NCBI GenBank assembly: GCA_035771165.1
Contig: JAWNZC010000003.1
Coordinates: 1,112,001 to 1,176,000, forward strand
Source: Paragorgia papillata
Taxonomy: Eukaryota; Cnidaria; Anthozoa; Scleralcyonacea; Coralliidae
Length of the DNA stretch: 64,000 nt
Direction: 5' to 3'
A program made the position numbers and the translations under genes. The notes under the pieces were generated by a model. It did no database searches. It worked only from the letters and a program-made list of their open reading frames with translations, and was not told the origin of the DNA. Every line of letters starts with the position of its first letter. Positions within the stretch are counted from its first letter, which is position 1. This document shows positions 31,847 through 43,666 of this stretch, in pieces.

Positions 31847-31924
31847 CTCAATAATATGATAGGAAGGCTCCCACGTACAGCTTTCTAGCGGCCAGCCGTC
31901 CCATTTGATGAGATATTCGTAGTC
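31847..31924 (-). CDS. Chromodomain gene, exon 2 (chromodomain core)
   Basis: The frame DYEYLIKWDGWPLESCTWEP then SYHIIE is an unmistakable chromodomain core with the conserved YLIKW and NTWEP-like motifs. It is bounded by TTTCTAAG upstream and a GTGATT donor. Chromodomains bind methylated histone tails; in mobile elements they often guide integrases. No integrase is visible here. Confidence 0.65.
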
Positions 31925-32036
31925 CTTAGAAATATTAATAGAAAGTTTATAGAGTAAGTCAAGTTTATAAGTTAAAATGTACAAAACAAAATTCCAAAGG
32001 TGAAAGTGGGAATTGTAGTAAGCTTATCAAACTCAC

Positions 32037-32187
32037 ATTGTTGATTCGTCGTCTCAAACCTTTCAACCTTATAAAAAAGTGTTGGCAATGTCTTTCTCTT
32101 CTTTTTGGGCACTGTATCGTATAGTACAACCGAAGAAAAACTATTCAATTGCCTGTAATCAAGCATATTTCATTTTCTCGCCGCCAT
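32037..32187 (-). CDS. Chromodomain gene, putative exon 1
   Basis: The frame from ATG 32166 (MLDYRQLNSFSSVVLYD) includes a basic VPKKKRK stretch (a likely nuclear localisation signal) and ends FYKVERF...TNQQ at a GTGAGT donor (32036). FYKVERF fits the first strand of the chromodomain continued in exon 2. An ATGGCGGCG at 32187 opens in the same frame but meets TGA after five codons. Phases with exon 2 do not agree as read, so a lesion or another junction is involved. Confidence 0.5.
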
Positions 32188-32199
32188 ATTAGAATTTGA

Positions 32200-34484
32200 A
32201 GATTTAGAGAGAAATCCGCTGACTCAAATGTATGACACATGACCGGAATAGTTGGTGATGATTATTATATTTGTCTGGTCATTTGTCTTTGCTGTACAAG
32301 CTGTCAAACAGTTATGGCTGAAATAGGGGGTAAATACATTACAATAATGCTAATTCATCTATATAATTGTTGTAACTTACTACAGTATAAATAAGTTCCC
32401 ATCTATATATTTTTTATTGTACATGTTCAAGTACAGATACATCTGGCATGGTTCAGGGTTATAGTGGTCAGTCTGTGGCCAGAAATAACAACCACCACTA
32501 TAGCAGTAGTTCTCACTCATGCACAACAAAGATGGAGCAAGCAGTCGAATTTATTTTGGGAAATACAACGGAGGTTGTACAGTTCAACAAAGCCAGACAA
32601 CGGCACAAACAGTTGCCCAAAAACAATTACTACTTTGAGGAGTACATGAACAAATTGGCAGTTATAGAAACAAGAGTTTTAAAAAGCAGCAAGAATTTCT
32701 AGACAAGCTTGGCGGATGGGAGAGATAATTTTTCGTAAAGAACAACTGCAAAGTTGCTACTCAAAACGAGATTGTATCAAGTCCAATGTATATCATTATA
32801 GCGTATGAAGTAGCATATGAAGTACGCTAAAGCCATTTTGAAAAAATTCAAGGCTAAATAAACTACATGCCTTGGCAGTCAGGAAGAGTTTTCAAAATAC
32901 TAGATACTCGGCAGTTCCCAAATCAATCGAGTTTATCATCCAAAAGAATTTTAACCCGACCAAGTACCAACTATATTTGGGTTTTAACACCTATAGCTTG
33001 TACTATAAATTGTGGTTTTTAAACCTAATTTTACCACTAGACTATGCTAGGATCATTTAGTTTCTTACTGCTGCGCAGCATAATTTGGACACCTTTCGCA
33101 GCTGCTGGGCATGTATATATGTAAATAATAATAAGCTTAAGCCAAGGAAAATACTGTAAAATAATACACTTACCTCTTAGATTCTTTATCCGTAGTACTT
33201 GACAACATTTCTTTAGTAAATGAAATAATATCACTATAGCTATATCCGCAATATCAACGAGTGTATTAATATATGCAACGAAATGCAACGGCACACGACG
33301 CTTTAAATTCGAAAACAAGGTATTAATTTCACAACCGGTTGCCACGGACAACCACAAAACAACTAAGACTGGGTACGAGTGTATTCTTTATATGGGCAAG
33401 TTCACCAAATAGGGAAGGGATAAAAGGAAAGCGCGAATGTTCGCAGTTTTCCCGCGTTGGTCTTCAGCAATGTTGACGGTATTATATTTGTAAACAAGAC
33501 GCCTGCTTAGGCGTTCACTTGGGCTATTCATAGCAATGCAGCTTGGCATAGTCTATGCATAAAACAGCACAATAGCGTGCACATATTAAGCATTTGTTAA
33601 AAAGTAGAAAATAGCCTACAGTGCTAGATTCGGTAGATTCAAGTGATCATTAGACAACTCCGTGAAGTTAGCTGCCAGTTCACCAGCCGTTAGTGAAAAA
33701 GCTGGATTGAACGAGCTACAAGACCAGCTAAACATTGGTGCAGTGGTGAACTGGCAGCTAACTTCACAGCGTTAATCTAGATGTGCAAATAGTTTGACAT
33801 AGTAAATGTTTATCATTATTTTTTGCATTTATATTTGGTGCTTATTATTTGTGTTTTGTAGTTGTTAGACTAAGCAGACTAAGTATGTTTAGACTAAGTT
33901 GTTAGACTAAGCAGACTAAGTATGTTAGACTAAGTAAGCAGTATATTACCTAGACAACCAACAACAAGTAAACGTACCAAGGAACTATTAAAATGCACAC
34001 ACTCATTGAAATTATATAAGATAGTGAAGCGATATTATTATATTCCATAGGATGTGGTTATACGACTTATACCAGTAAGTAAATGGTGAATTTGATTGAA
34101 CTGTACTATCCTCGATAACAGTAGTGTTTCAGTTGTGTATTACATTATGCTTTACTGCATTATTATAAGTAATACCATGATTGACTCAGTTTCTTTTACT
34201 AAATAAGCAGTATATTACCTAGACGATCGACAACAAGCGAACGTACCAGGAAACTATCTAAAATGCACACACTCAAAGCTAGTGAAGCAGTTGAATCACA
34301 TCGAGTTTATTTGGCATATAAACGTTATTAACACAACAATACATAATCCAGGCAAATTACAAAGCAAATTATAAAATCCTAAAATTACCTTAATACATTT
34401 AAAGTTCTCCCATTTAGCGTAAACTTCAGCGCGAAATGTCACCCGGAATGTCAACACAGCATATTTAGTTATTTACCTGTCCTT
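32200..34484. other. Stretch without firmly supported genes
   Basis: Contains a hairpin element (33662-33767), short repeats of AGACTAAG (33869-33935), and a possible minus-strand donor AAGAG/GTAAGTG near 33170 after a short open segment (MLSSTTDKESK). This last is too short to call. Confidence 0.35.
33662..33767. repeat. 106-bp hairpin with perfect 24-bp stem
   Basis: GTGAAGTTAGCTGCCAGTTC plus ACCA at 33662-33685 is exactly inverted at 33744-33767. This is a small palindromic element or stem-loop. Confidence 0.9.
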
Positions 34485-34697
34485 TGCAAGTTGTCAATTC
34501 TGTTTTCAACATTGTTTATGTCTCGCTCATCTTGTAGATAGTTTCCAATAGTCAGCAGGTTATCAGATTGTGACCATGAGTAATACTTTTCAGTATTAAA
34601 ATTCAATAAATCATATAAATCATTTATAATCAGTTTGTCTTGATAGAGACAGCGGAATATTAGCCCAGATCGAAATATAAATAGCTCACCATCTTTT
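34485..34697 (-). CDS. Possible internal exon of an unknown gene
   Basis: About 70 codons are open on the minus strand (DGELFIFRSGLIFRCLYQDK to NVENRIDNLQRT), bounded by an AAAAG acceptor-like site and a GTAAAT donor. The composition is protein-like and I do not recognise a family. It may join the exon at 35096-35179. Confidence 0.35.
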
Positions 34698-34860
34698 AGT
34701 CACCATCACTGTCTGTAGTTGTAAGCGTAGTGAGCATTAACACAGTTGTCCGCCACATGACTGATCAATAACAGTATCCATTAAGTCACTTGTGATCTAA
34801 ATTCGAGAGCACTTCGTCAAACCAGGTCAACAAACACTCAAGCAACAGCGACAAGAGAAG

Positions 34861-34977
34861 ATGGCGACCAGAGAAGATGGCGACCAGAGAAAGATGATCA
34901 CACCGCTTGGTTTCGCAAAACCTCGCAAAACCTATCGGGATGATGCAATAATTGCAATTTGTCGACCAGAAAAATAA
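34861..34977 (+). CDS. Possible short open frame, 38 codons
   Basis: ATGGCGACC starts MATREDGDQRKMITPLGFAK and ends at TAA 34975-34977. It follows a repeated AGAGAAGATGGCGACC. It could be a first exon or chance; no family is recognised. Confidence 0.2.
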   Translation: MATREDGDQRKMITPLGFAKPRKTYRDDAIIAICRPEK

Positions 34978-35095
34978 TGGAAAATACAGGAAAGCCACCG
35001 AAACCTAGACTCGGCTACCACAGGTAGCACGAGTAATTAGAACTAGAATGAGGCACACAAAGGAAGAGAAAAGGAAAATGCGCATTGAGGCAAAC

Positions 35096-35179
35096 CTCAA
35101 GCCGTTCATCCAAATCTTTCTCCTCTCGAGTAGTCTCTCTGCCTGAGTTACTCTCATTGCCCGTCATTTCAAAATCCAT
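35096..35179 (-). CDS. Possible first exon of an unknown gene
   Basis: ATG at 35179 opens MDFEMTGNESNSGRETTREE, acidic and serine-rich, ending at GAG before GTTTGC. The open frame extends upstream to about 35220. It is on the same strand as 34485-34697. Weak evidence only. Confidence 0.3.
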
Positions 35180-35290
35180 ATCACTGTTTAAGTCGCCATT
35201 TTGAATGCTTTTGAATTTTAATTAGTTGACTCATATGAAACACCGCTGAGCATAACTATTTCAGACCCTTGCCACATTTAGCGGTCCGTA

Positions 35291-35459
35291 TAGACCACTT
35301 TCATAATGGCCACCAGTTTAAATATTCTTTTATGTGCATCTGGCCTCGTTATGAAGCAAAGATTCTTTTGAATTTCAGACTCGCAAACGAGGCCAGAAAG
35401 GCTTATTAAGATGCACATAAAAGAATATTGAAATTAGTCGCTATTATGAGAGTGGTCTA
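35291..35459. mobile_element. 169-bp MITE-like palindrome
   Basis: TAGACCACTTTCATAATGGC at 35291 pairs with its inverted copy ending at 35459; AAATATTCTTTTATGTGCATC is paired further in. No coding. Confidence 0.8.
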
Positions 35460-36767
35460 TGGCCACCGTGAAAATATAAGAATAGCAGCGATGTTTCAAC
35501 AACCACCCGATCGTACAATATGCGATTCACAAAGGAATGAAAATGATAAAAACTTAATGAACATTGATTGCATGTTGCCGATCTCAGAAGCTTCAACACA
35601 CCCGATGACGCCATCCCGGCGTATTTATTGAGCAGCTCGTTTTCAAAACATTGCTCCGAAACCGAGAATAGGTGAATCGAACACAAACACCTCAATCGTT
35701 GCACAAAAGGAACAGAAAACGGCGAATTTGGTAGCAAAGGTAAAGCAAAGAGAAATTTTCCCTTTTGTCTTCAAAACCCACCAGCATCGCAAAAAAGAGA
35801 TGAAGCCCTTGACATTGAAATCTTTCAACTTCAAAGTGTTGTGGTACGTTTAAATAATTATTTTCTTGTTATCTAAAGGCTATAACTTAAGCGCCAATAT
35901 AAATAAATATAGATTCAAGAGTTTTTTGTTACTGGTATAATAACGTCGTCATGAAATAGCGAAGCGGACAGATGAGGTCGAATTCATGTTTGTCTGAGTT
36001 TATAATATATTTACAGTACAGCCCCGGCAGCTTTATGCAAATCGTTTTTGCCGGTCGGATTTTTGCATATAAGCGGTTTTTTATATATAAGCGGTTTTTT
36101 ATATATAACCGATTTGCATATAAGCGGCGGGGACTGTACCTTGCATTTCTAACAAACGAAAATGGCTCATTATAAATCTTCGACTGATTCAATTTTGGTT
36201 TGTCTGTCGGAGTTTTGGTCTATAAATAGTAACTGTGCCTTCGCTATTGCCGCCAAATAAAGGTCGAAGTGCTCGTAACGCTTTTTAACTGCAAAAAGAA
36301 ACAAGATTTCATAAAATAGTTACTGTAAACATCGTTCACAACTGATTGTATCTTTTGGTGCTCCAACTTATGTTGCCTTATCTCTTTCCGGTCTGTGGTC
36401 ATGCATGTGAAATCTACCAGCTGTGACGAGTAAAATCGGTTGGCGTATAGAAACAATATCTAGGCGTGAAATCGCCTTGCGTTAGCCAGAGTAAAATTCA
36501 ATGAGACTTAATTGAAAGGCCCATACTCGGGTGCGTTAATGCCTTGGGTCTCGAAATTATTCGACCCAGTTTCTTTTGTGCTTTGAGTAAGCGGCCGCCT
36601 CGCCAAATTTGCGACAAATTATACGAACAAAATGGCGCTGCCAAGTGCAGGAAGGAGCGAGGCAGCGAGCAATAGGCCGTACCCACTATGACGTCAGTGG
36701 ACAAAAGGCGCGCAAAGCAGTCTGGTCTTAGTAGTTACATTTTGCATACCAGCATTTTAAATTTTCA
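35460..36767. other. Stretch without supported genes
   Basis: Holds the element at 36016-36139 and otherwise AT-rich sequence. The frames seen near 35430-35830 on both strands overlap one another and show no family signal. Confidence 0.35.
36016..36139. mobile_element. Small MITE with repeat-rich centre
   Basis: GTACAGCCCCGGCAGCTTTA at the left corresponds to the inverse of the right end (minus strand GTACAGTCCCCGCCGCTTAT). The centre has two copies of AAGCGGTTTTTTATATAT. Confidence 0.65.
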
Positions 36768-36869
36768 ACATGGACGCTGTTGAAGTAGTGTGCTGAAGCA
36801 CTTTGTAGTATTTCAGAGGCTGATGAAACAGATGAAAACCCTAGCTTTTGTCAGAGCTCTTGTCCGGGT

Positions 36870-37390
36870 GTACAGATGTTTGGCAGCCCTGAAATGGCGG
36901 CAAAAACTGTGTGTTCTACTTCAAAACCTTTTGGTGATTTTACATGTTGTGTGCCAGGCTGTTCTAGCAACAAGAGGAACCCAGAACTCTCTTTCTACAA
37001 CTTTCCTAACGGAAAAATCCAGGACGAAAGAATTTTTCGCCAACGATAGGACACAGAGTTTGTTTAAAGCATTTTCCTGGAGGTAAAAAATAACTATATG
37101 AATCGTCTACCTACCATAGTACCCATTTGTGTCGGACCTTTATGCTGAACGTTCAAGTAACAAGCAAATAACTGATGACTGTGGCATTTTGGACTTGCTA
37201 GAAGAAGGCGATTCTGTTATGGCTGATAAGGGTTTTGACATAGCAGATGACTTGCCAAAAGGAGTAACCCCCTCAACATACCTGCTTTCCTTAAAGGAAA
37301 CGATCATCTCTCAATTGAAGAACAAACTGGAACACGTTGAATTGCTTCAGTGGAATTCATGTTGAACGTGCAATAACCCTAGCACCAGAT
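36870..37390 (+). pseudogene. THAP + DDE_4-type transposase remnant (ISL2EU/Harbinger-like)
   Basis: Two collapsed pieces remain. At about 36895-37045 one frame encodes the start of a THAP zinc finger (CCVPGCSSNKRNPELSFYNF), closed by TAG soon after. At 37120-37385 a DDE-superfamily segment reads FVSDLYAERSSNKQ, MADKGFDIADDL with the catalytic Asp, and, after frame changes, IHVERAI with the catalytic Glu. The THAP tail and the first catalytic residue region are missing. It once encoded a cut-and-paste transposase; this copy is dead. Confidence 0.65.
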
Positions 37391-37707
37391 TTAAATAAGA
37401 CCTGGGTAATTTGCTCCTATTTGTCTACTTTTTTTGCCTCCTTTAATAAATGACATTTAATAAAGTTGCATATACATGTTTTTTTACATATTTTTATAAG
37501 TAATACCATGACATGAGGGAAATTAGTGCTTAAATTAATGTCCCTTGAAAGCCGAGGGAGGATTTGTGCACAGTTAATAGAAGAGAGATGGTTAGGCTAG
37601 CCGGTTAACTTCAAAGGGATCGGAAATATATGTCCGGAACCAATTATATTTTTGTCACGTGATCGATAAGCGGGATCATCAACTGTGTTGAAACTTGAAA
37701 CATATCA

Positions 37708-38640
37708 GTGAAATTTGATACAATCTTGCTGTTCGAAAATATTTATTCTTTGACGATTTTTATTTTAAGTCTGGCTGGCATTGTCGAAGCAATCAAAACA
37801 AGTTTGATTACTGAAGATTTGTATGGACTAGAAATAAATACCGCCGTTAAGAATGCCTCCTGCAGCAAAGCTTTGTTCGACGCTGTGCTGCCATTATATG
37901 ATAAATTCTCCCGCAAGAAAAACCAAGACAAATTACTTGAAGCATTCTACGGATTGATTCCTAATGCGAGCAAATATTTAAACTGCCCAGATTCTCACGC
38001 TGCGAATGTGATAATGATTGAGATACCAGATCGTTTAGCTGGATTTTTCAAGGTTTGACAAAATCGTGAAGAGGCGAGAACTAAACCAACAACAACGGCT
38101 GCAAGCGATTTAAAACTTGACCCATCCGAACGTGGCCCTCTTTCCTATGTCGCAGGGTATATTGTTTCAAAACTATACCAGAAGTCTAGGAATAGGAAGA
38201 ATGAATGTGATGAAGAATTGCAAGCACTATTACATTCCTTGAAGTCGACTGAATCGGACAATAACTTTATTCTAGCTCGTAGCAGAGGAGGTCTTGTTGC
38301 TCCTAGCCATCACCTTATGGGCATCGTGGAAGAAGCCGAGATTTGTTTCCGACAAAATGTTGGCGAAGGCGAACTAGTTTTGCGCAATATACCTACTGAG
38401 ATCATCTGTGAGTCAACATTAAGCTCTCCAGTCGTCAAATCACTGTGGGAAAACATTGGGCTGGAATCAGGGATAGAGGATCAATCAAGTTCTACCCAGA
38501 AGTTGTGCTTGGAAAATATTGTCAAGTTGTATATACGGGTTCGCTCATTTTTCGTATGCAAGGGATTATACTAGCAAATACAAAATAAAGGAGAAACAGA
38601 CGAAGAGTAAGTCATTAAGAAAGGACTTAAAACGAAGCAA
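37708..38640 (+). pseudogene. C-terminal segment of the THAP/P-like transposase, inverted
   Basis: The plus-strand open parts include LSYVAGYIVSKLYQKS (about 38135-38185), LLHSLKSTESDNNFILARSR and LVAPSHHLMGIVEEAEICF, then IRVRSFFVCKGLY and a Lys-rich tail, with TGA at 38056-38058 and TAG at 38572-38574 in the reading path. An AGYIVSKL block with a basic tail is characteristic of the C-terminus of P-like and THAP transposases as I recall them. Its orientation is opposite to the N-terminal part at 40064-42895, so a segment was inverted or a second partial copy is fused here. Confidence 0.55.
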
Positions 38641-39546
38641 AAACAATTAAAGGAACATTTTGTTTACATATCAAGTAATTACATATAAACTATATTACAA
38701 TGCTATATCAAGAACAAAATAGAAACCAGCTTTTTCAGAGTCCCACCCCCTGTATGATAAGTCACAGTCAATATAACATATAGACACAGAGTAGTTACAT
38801 ACAGAGGTGTCACTATTATAAAATAATATTAATTTGGCTGCCATTTATGAATAAGGTCTATACCTGGTTTGGAAGTTTTATTGCTTTCAACATGAACCAC
38901 AATCATGTTGAACTGGTGATGAAGTTCCTCATATGGAAGTACATTCACTTTGGACAAGTTTCCAAACCATGTATATGTTCTATTAACTATGTATTATCAT
39001 TGCTCATTAATAGCAAGCAAAACTAATTTCTTAGTATGTTCTTGAATTTATGTAGAGCAAACATATAACTTGTTTCATTTATAATAGCAGAAAGGTTCAG
39101 ATTTGACTTCCAATATCACTACCACTACCTTAAATAGCTAAATGATATTGCTGAAGACATATTGATACTGCAGACTTAAGGTAGCGGTGTGCTAGTGGAA
39201 GTAAAATATAAACCTCTCTAGTACCTCGCACAAGTTATGTAACATTTTTACATGAAAGCTAGTTAATTGTCTATATACTGTAATAATAAAACTGTCACAT
39301 GATAATAACAAAATCCATGGCTTTGCTTATGCTTTCGTGGGCATTGCATTTATATTATATTAAAACAATATGTAATACTATGTAATACATGGCTTTGCTT
39401 ATGCTTTCGTGGGCATTGCATTTATATTATATTAAAACAATATGTAATACTATGTAATAAAGACTAGTTAATCCACTATTTTCTGTATAATGTAAATATA
39501 CAGTTTTATAATATAACTTCTCAAAACTAACTATAACTTCTCAAAC
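38641..39546. other. Non-coding interior of the P-like element
   Basis: AT-rich, with a loose inverted pair around 38870-38975 (GGTTTGGAAG / TTTCCAAACC) and the tandem duplication at 39316-39459. No gene. Confidence 0.4.
39316..39459. repeat. Perfect 72-bp tandem duplication
   Basis: The unit starting CATGGCTTTGCTTATGCTTT occurs at 39316-39387 and, unchanged, at 39388-39459. Confidence 0.95.
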
Positions 39547-39917
39547 TCATTAATAATTCATGAACACTCAATTAGACAGCTCTATTCCATCACGTGAAAT
39601 GGGCCGGTAAAACACTGCATCAAACACCAGTGTTTGATTTGTTTGCTTATCAAACACTAGTGTTTGCTTTGTTTGATTATCAAACTCTAGTGTTTGATGC
39701 ATGTTAATTTAACAAAAAATTCAATGCGATTGTCCTAGAACGGTGGCTGATTGGGTCACTGCCTTTTGTTTGAGAAGCTATTTCAAAAACTCGTTCTGTG
39801 TGTTTCAGATCACGGTATCAAAACACACGAATGCTAATGAGCACCTCGAGATTCATTAGCATTCTCGTGTTTTGATACCGTGATCAAACGGCACTCAAAC
39901 TCGTTTTTGAAATAGTA
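39547..39917. repeat. Palindrome-bearing repeat, copy 1
   Basis: Similar in direct orientation to 43664-44050. It contains CATCAAACACCAGTGTTTGA-type short palindromes and a central hairpin in which GATCACGGTATCAAAACAC pairs with GTGTTTTGATACCGTGATC, flanked by CTATTTCAAAAACTCGT and its complement. Non-coding mobile repeat inside the P-like element. Confidence 0.8.
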
Positions 39918-40063
39918 CATCATATGTGGCAAGTATTTAATCTGGATTCAGACTGAACTCTGCAACCAATTGCAAGTTTTCATATTTGGCTTGCACAGTT
40001 AGCATTTTACAAAATTACCTATACTGTTCAGTTCCATACTGTGGTTCCATCGACAGTGGTAGA

Positions 40064-42895
40064 TTACTTCTTTTGGCGCTTTTTCACAGGTTCCTCGCTG
40101 ACCTTGTGCCATTTAACTTTCTCGTACCGTCCACCAACATTGCCTCTAATTACTGGAGCAATGTCTCGTTGGGCAGCAATTGTGAGATCATTATATCCAA
40201 ACTGCTGAGCAGTTGGATTATCTGATCTTCTCCCTTTCTCTCTTTGGTGTCCAAAGTAATCTAAGAGGACATCTTGCATAAATCTCTCGGTAAGGACATA
40301 TTTAAATCCCTCAGACAACAGAAATTTAATGGCATCAACATGACAGGTTCACAGCAATCGTGAGGCCTTCATAGGTTTGGGAAGACATAAACATTTTCTG
40401 TCTTTTATCAGCTGTGTAATCTCCTTCACGCGTTAGTGTGCTCTGTTTCCAGCTTTCCAGGTATTTAAGGAAGACATCTTTTAACCACGTCAAGCGCTCA
40501 TCTTCAGGAGATTCGTATGGCATGATGAATGAATTCTTTTTCCTGATGTGCTCGGTCAGTGACCTCACATTGGTACAGTCAAAGAATCCATTCATCATTT
40601 CACATAACTCGGCTGTACCACTGACATCCTCTTTACCACTTTCTCTCAGAGCAATGGCCACTGACTTGCTTAGGACCTGGACTGCCAGCTTGACTTTCAT
40701 TTTGCTGAAGGAGGTCAGGACAATATGGTCCAAGGTCAGCTTAGGGAGGGTGTGCAGAGCTGGTCGCTGTAGAAGAGGTCTGCTATGTGCTGAAATACCA
40801 GATACTGCCCATCATTCCACATCAGGCGACTGCGACTCCCAGAACCAGAATTATAAAGACAGTTACGGGTTGTCTTCATGAGATGAGGAGAATCCGCAAA
40901 AAAGAAAATGAATCGTGATGGTGCAAAAATGTTTGGTGTTTTATACACAATCCACTTCTCTGGCCAGCTTGGAATGTAGTCGGAAAAACTTCCGGTTCGG
41001 TGAAGCACCATCATTCACAGCAGCACACACATGTAGGTTGAGTGACACCTCCAAAACAGCCACAGTTCTCCAGAAGAGAGGCATTATCTGGAATGATGTA
41101 ACATTTCCTGTGAAGAAATATGCAATGATATGCTTCAAATCAGTGCATAATCCCCTCACAAGAAATGCTAAAGCATGGGTGGCAATAGGATCTTCATCAG
41201 TGAGATTGGCAAAGTTGGTCATTGGATCACCCAAAATCGATAAAGCCAATCAGATCCCCAGAAACTTTATCAAACACAAGGTTTGATTGTATTTTCATCT
41301 CATCCATCACAACTGCTACATATCTCTGTACAGGAGTAAAAGATGAGGTCTTCGCATGGAGGCTTTCGACATTCTCTTTGTTGATGCCAGCTTTTGGTTT
41401 AAAATAGTTCTTATAGTCCCGAAGAACTCTTTCACTGGGGAGAATAAGGGCACCGCTGTCTCGCAGTTCTCTATAAGCGGAAGGAGATTTCCCATGTAGG
41501 GAAAGAGCAAAACGAATTATTTGGGGATGGTACCTTCTACCCATTTTGGACGATTGCAACAGTTTCATTTGTTCTTGCAAAAAAAACTTCATATGGGGTG
41601 TTGCTTCGAGGCTTTGTCCTCCCATTATTTTGAGAATGTCTTTCTCTAGGCTTTCGCTGATCCCAATCCCTTGCTGTTCGATCTTGAGCTGAAGCTGTTG
41701 CAAGCGATCCTCAAGATCTTCCACTTGCAGTCGCGTTCACTTTACTGTGGCTCACAACTTGTCTGGTCCACATGAAGCTAATGAAGCTTTAGGTTTTGCT
41801 GGGGTTGCAGCGGCTTTGCTCTTCTTTCTTGCAGCTCTCTTTCTTGTGTTGGAGGCACTTGCACACGGATTACACAATTCCTTTGAATGGTCAGTATTGA
41901 CAAGCATATCACAAGCAACTGACCGATATGAGAGTGTCACTTCAAATTGAGGCTCTTCGACTTGGATAGCTTTGGGCACAGTATGGCGAACAATGGTGAT
42001 GGGGTTTGGGTCTGGATTTCCAGTTGGGTCAGTAGCCACAGACATGATATCTTCGTCCTCTTTCAATCCCTCGCAAAGTCTGGAATTTTCTGTCCTTTGC
42101 AATAGTTCAGATATGTCCAAATACTTAATTGAACGTTTTTGTTCCTTATAAATGGGATGATGGTCAGGCACTGGCCAGTTGAATACAAATACAGTGAATT
42201 CCAGAGACAAACTCACAACAACAGTGTACTTACGAATACTATGAATTTTGTCATGTAATTCAATTCGTATTTCACCTTCGTACGATTTCTCAATTTGCCA
42301 TGGTTGAATTCTTTTCTGCTCAAGCTGCCTTGTAAAATCCAGAATATCTGAAAATTGGGGCTCAGACTGAGACGATGTTGACGGCTTTTCAACGACAGCA
42401 GTATCAGCCGAGGTATCAGCTTTCCTCACAAGCGGTCGGCGTTCACGTTTAGGAGCTTCGTGGCTTTTCTCCGGCAAGTTTTCTGTGGGAACGCTGCCCG
42501 TAACCAACGTCTTTCTTACTCCTAAAAAGATGCAAATTAAATTCAGTTTATATCGAATATTCATGAACAATGTCAATGCGCCGTGTATGCTAAATTGACT
42601 GAACACAAAACAATATCAGGAAAAAATAGACCACAATACACTTACCAGTTACGATACATTCTGGCTTAAAATGGCGCTCACAGATAAAAATATTGTTTGC
42701 CTCAATTCTCTTCTTTAGTTCTGGCGTCGTTTCTCGTGTCCTCAAGACCAGGCGAAGCCATTCTTCGCGAGCTTTTCGCTTCAGTTCCTTCGTATGTTCT
42801 CCATCAGAAGCGGAGACAGAAGGGACTCTAAACAGCGAAATTTTGTGCTTTCCGCTAGTCGGACAGCCAAAAAAGGCGCAATTACCGCCACCCAT
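40064..42895 (-). pseudogene. THAP9/P-element-like transposase, main coding region
   Basis: Exon 1 (42646-42895) starts MGGGNCAFFGCPTSGKHK and is a full THAP zinc finger (FRVPSV, WLRLV, ICERHF). A GTAAGT donor and TTTTTAG acceptor remove a 124-bp intron (42522-42645) in phase, giving TGVRKTLVTG. Exon 2 has a linker, a coiled coil (MEDLEDRLQQLQLKIEQQ), then the transposase core (SYRELRD-like region, VVMDEMKIQSNLVFDK, DPMTNF) to the stop at 40064. Lesions: TGA at 41752-41754 and 41737-41739, both explained by CGA to TGA; frameshifts near 41235, 40950, 40745 and 40335. It once bound its own ends and moved them; now dead. Confidence 0.8.
42522..42645 (-). other. Intron of the P-like transposase gene
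   Basis: 124 bp, GTAAGT at 42645 to TTTTTAG at 42522 on the minus strand; splicing keeps the frame between the THAP exon and the core. Confidence 0.7.
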
Positions 42896-43215
42896 ATCCA
42901 CAACAACTCCTCGCAATAGATTAGAAAATACCAGCGCAGTAAAGGAAGAAAGAAATACGCAGTATTTATTATTCAAACAGCTGTATGTTCGCTCCTGAGA
43001 GTAATTCGAGCTTTCAGCGTCTAATCCCGCTTATTGGTCACATGATCAAAATAAAAAGTGGACAATAACATATTTTGTGACGTCACCGGATAGCCCAACC
43101 ATCTCTCTTCTATTAACTGTGATTTGTGGAAGTCTGGAGGGCAAAGTCCAAGGGACTTTCACAAATCCTCCTGAAACTCGATGGGACATTTAATCACTAA
43201 TTTCCCTCAGGTCAT

Positions 43216-43471
43216 AATATTAGTTTGTAATACCAGATAGCCGAGGTTATAATTAAAACAAAGTTAAACTTTAAAAGTAAAACTTTGGAAGCATTGTCTT
43301 TTCCCAAAGATTAGTATCCTTGTGATGGTTATACACAGCTAGTATCCTTTTGTGATTTATAACCTTTCCAAACACCAATGCAGTTATTTTGGTAGACCTT
43401 TCAGAATACCAGCGTAAATCGGAGCTTTGATTCATGGTACTTGAACAAATCTCCTTTGCATTTTTCGGTAG
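43216..43471. other. Short non-coding gap
   Basis: Nothing recognised between the P-like element end and the next open segment. Confidence 0.4.
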
Positions 43472-43666
43472 TCAAACTGAAGTTTGCAATAGCCTGTCCT
43501 GCTCAGGACTAAACGTCAGATTTTCATCAGTGCCAACATGTACTTTTGAAAAAATCTCATCAACTAACTTCATATCTTCAGTTATGAAGTTTGTTGATTC
43601 AGGAGTTGATGCATCCAACTCCGTTTTCTTTGCTCTGGAAGATGATGTTTCATTTCTCAAATTCAT
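43472..43666 (-). pseudogene. Unrecognised coding-like fragment
   Basis: The minus-strand frame has protein-like composition (SRAKKTELDASTPESTNF, then KVHVGTDENLTFSPEQDRLL). It may belong to the SWIM gene further right or to another element. No family is recognised. Confidence 0.3.

Larger units (their letters stand above)
37508..43215 (-). mobile_element. P-element/THAP9-like DNA transposon with long inverted ends
   Basis: The left end ATGACATGAGGGAAATTAGT (37508) matches the complement of the right end (minus strand ATGACCTGAGGGAAATTAGT from 43215). Similarity continues inward through GGATTTGTG and CAGTTAATAGAAGAGAGATG on both sides for about 110-130 bp. The main transposase gene runs on the minus strand from the right end, while the C-terminal type segment near the left end is on the plus strand. 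No clear 8-bp duplication was found. Confidence 0.75.

Noticed and set aside
33037..33357. Minus-strand 106-codon frame followed near 33170 by a GTAAGTG donor-like site
   Set aside because: The donor lies inside the frame and the better-looking short segment (MLSSTTDKESK) is in a different frame; evidence is contradictory.
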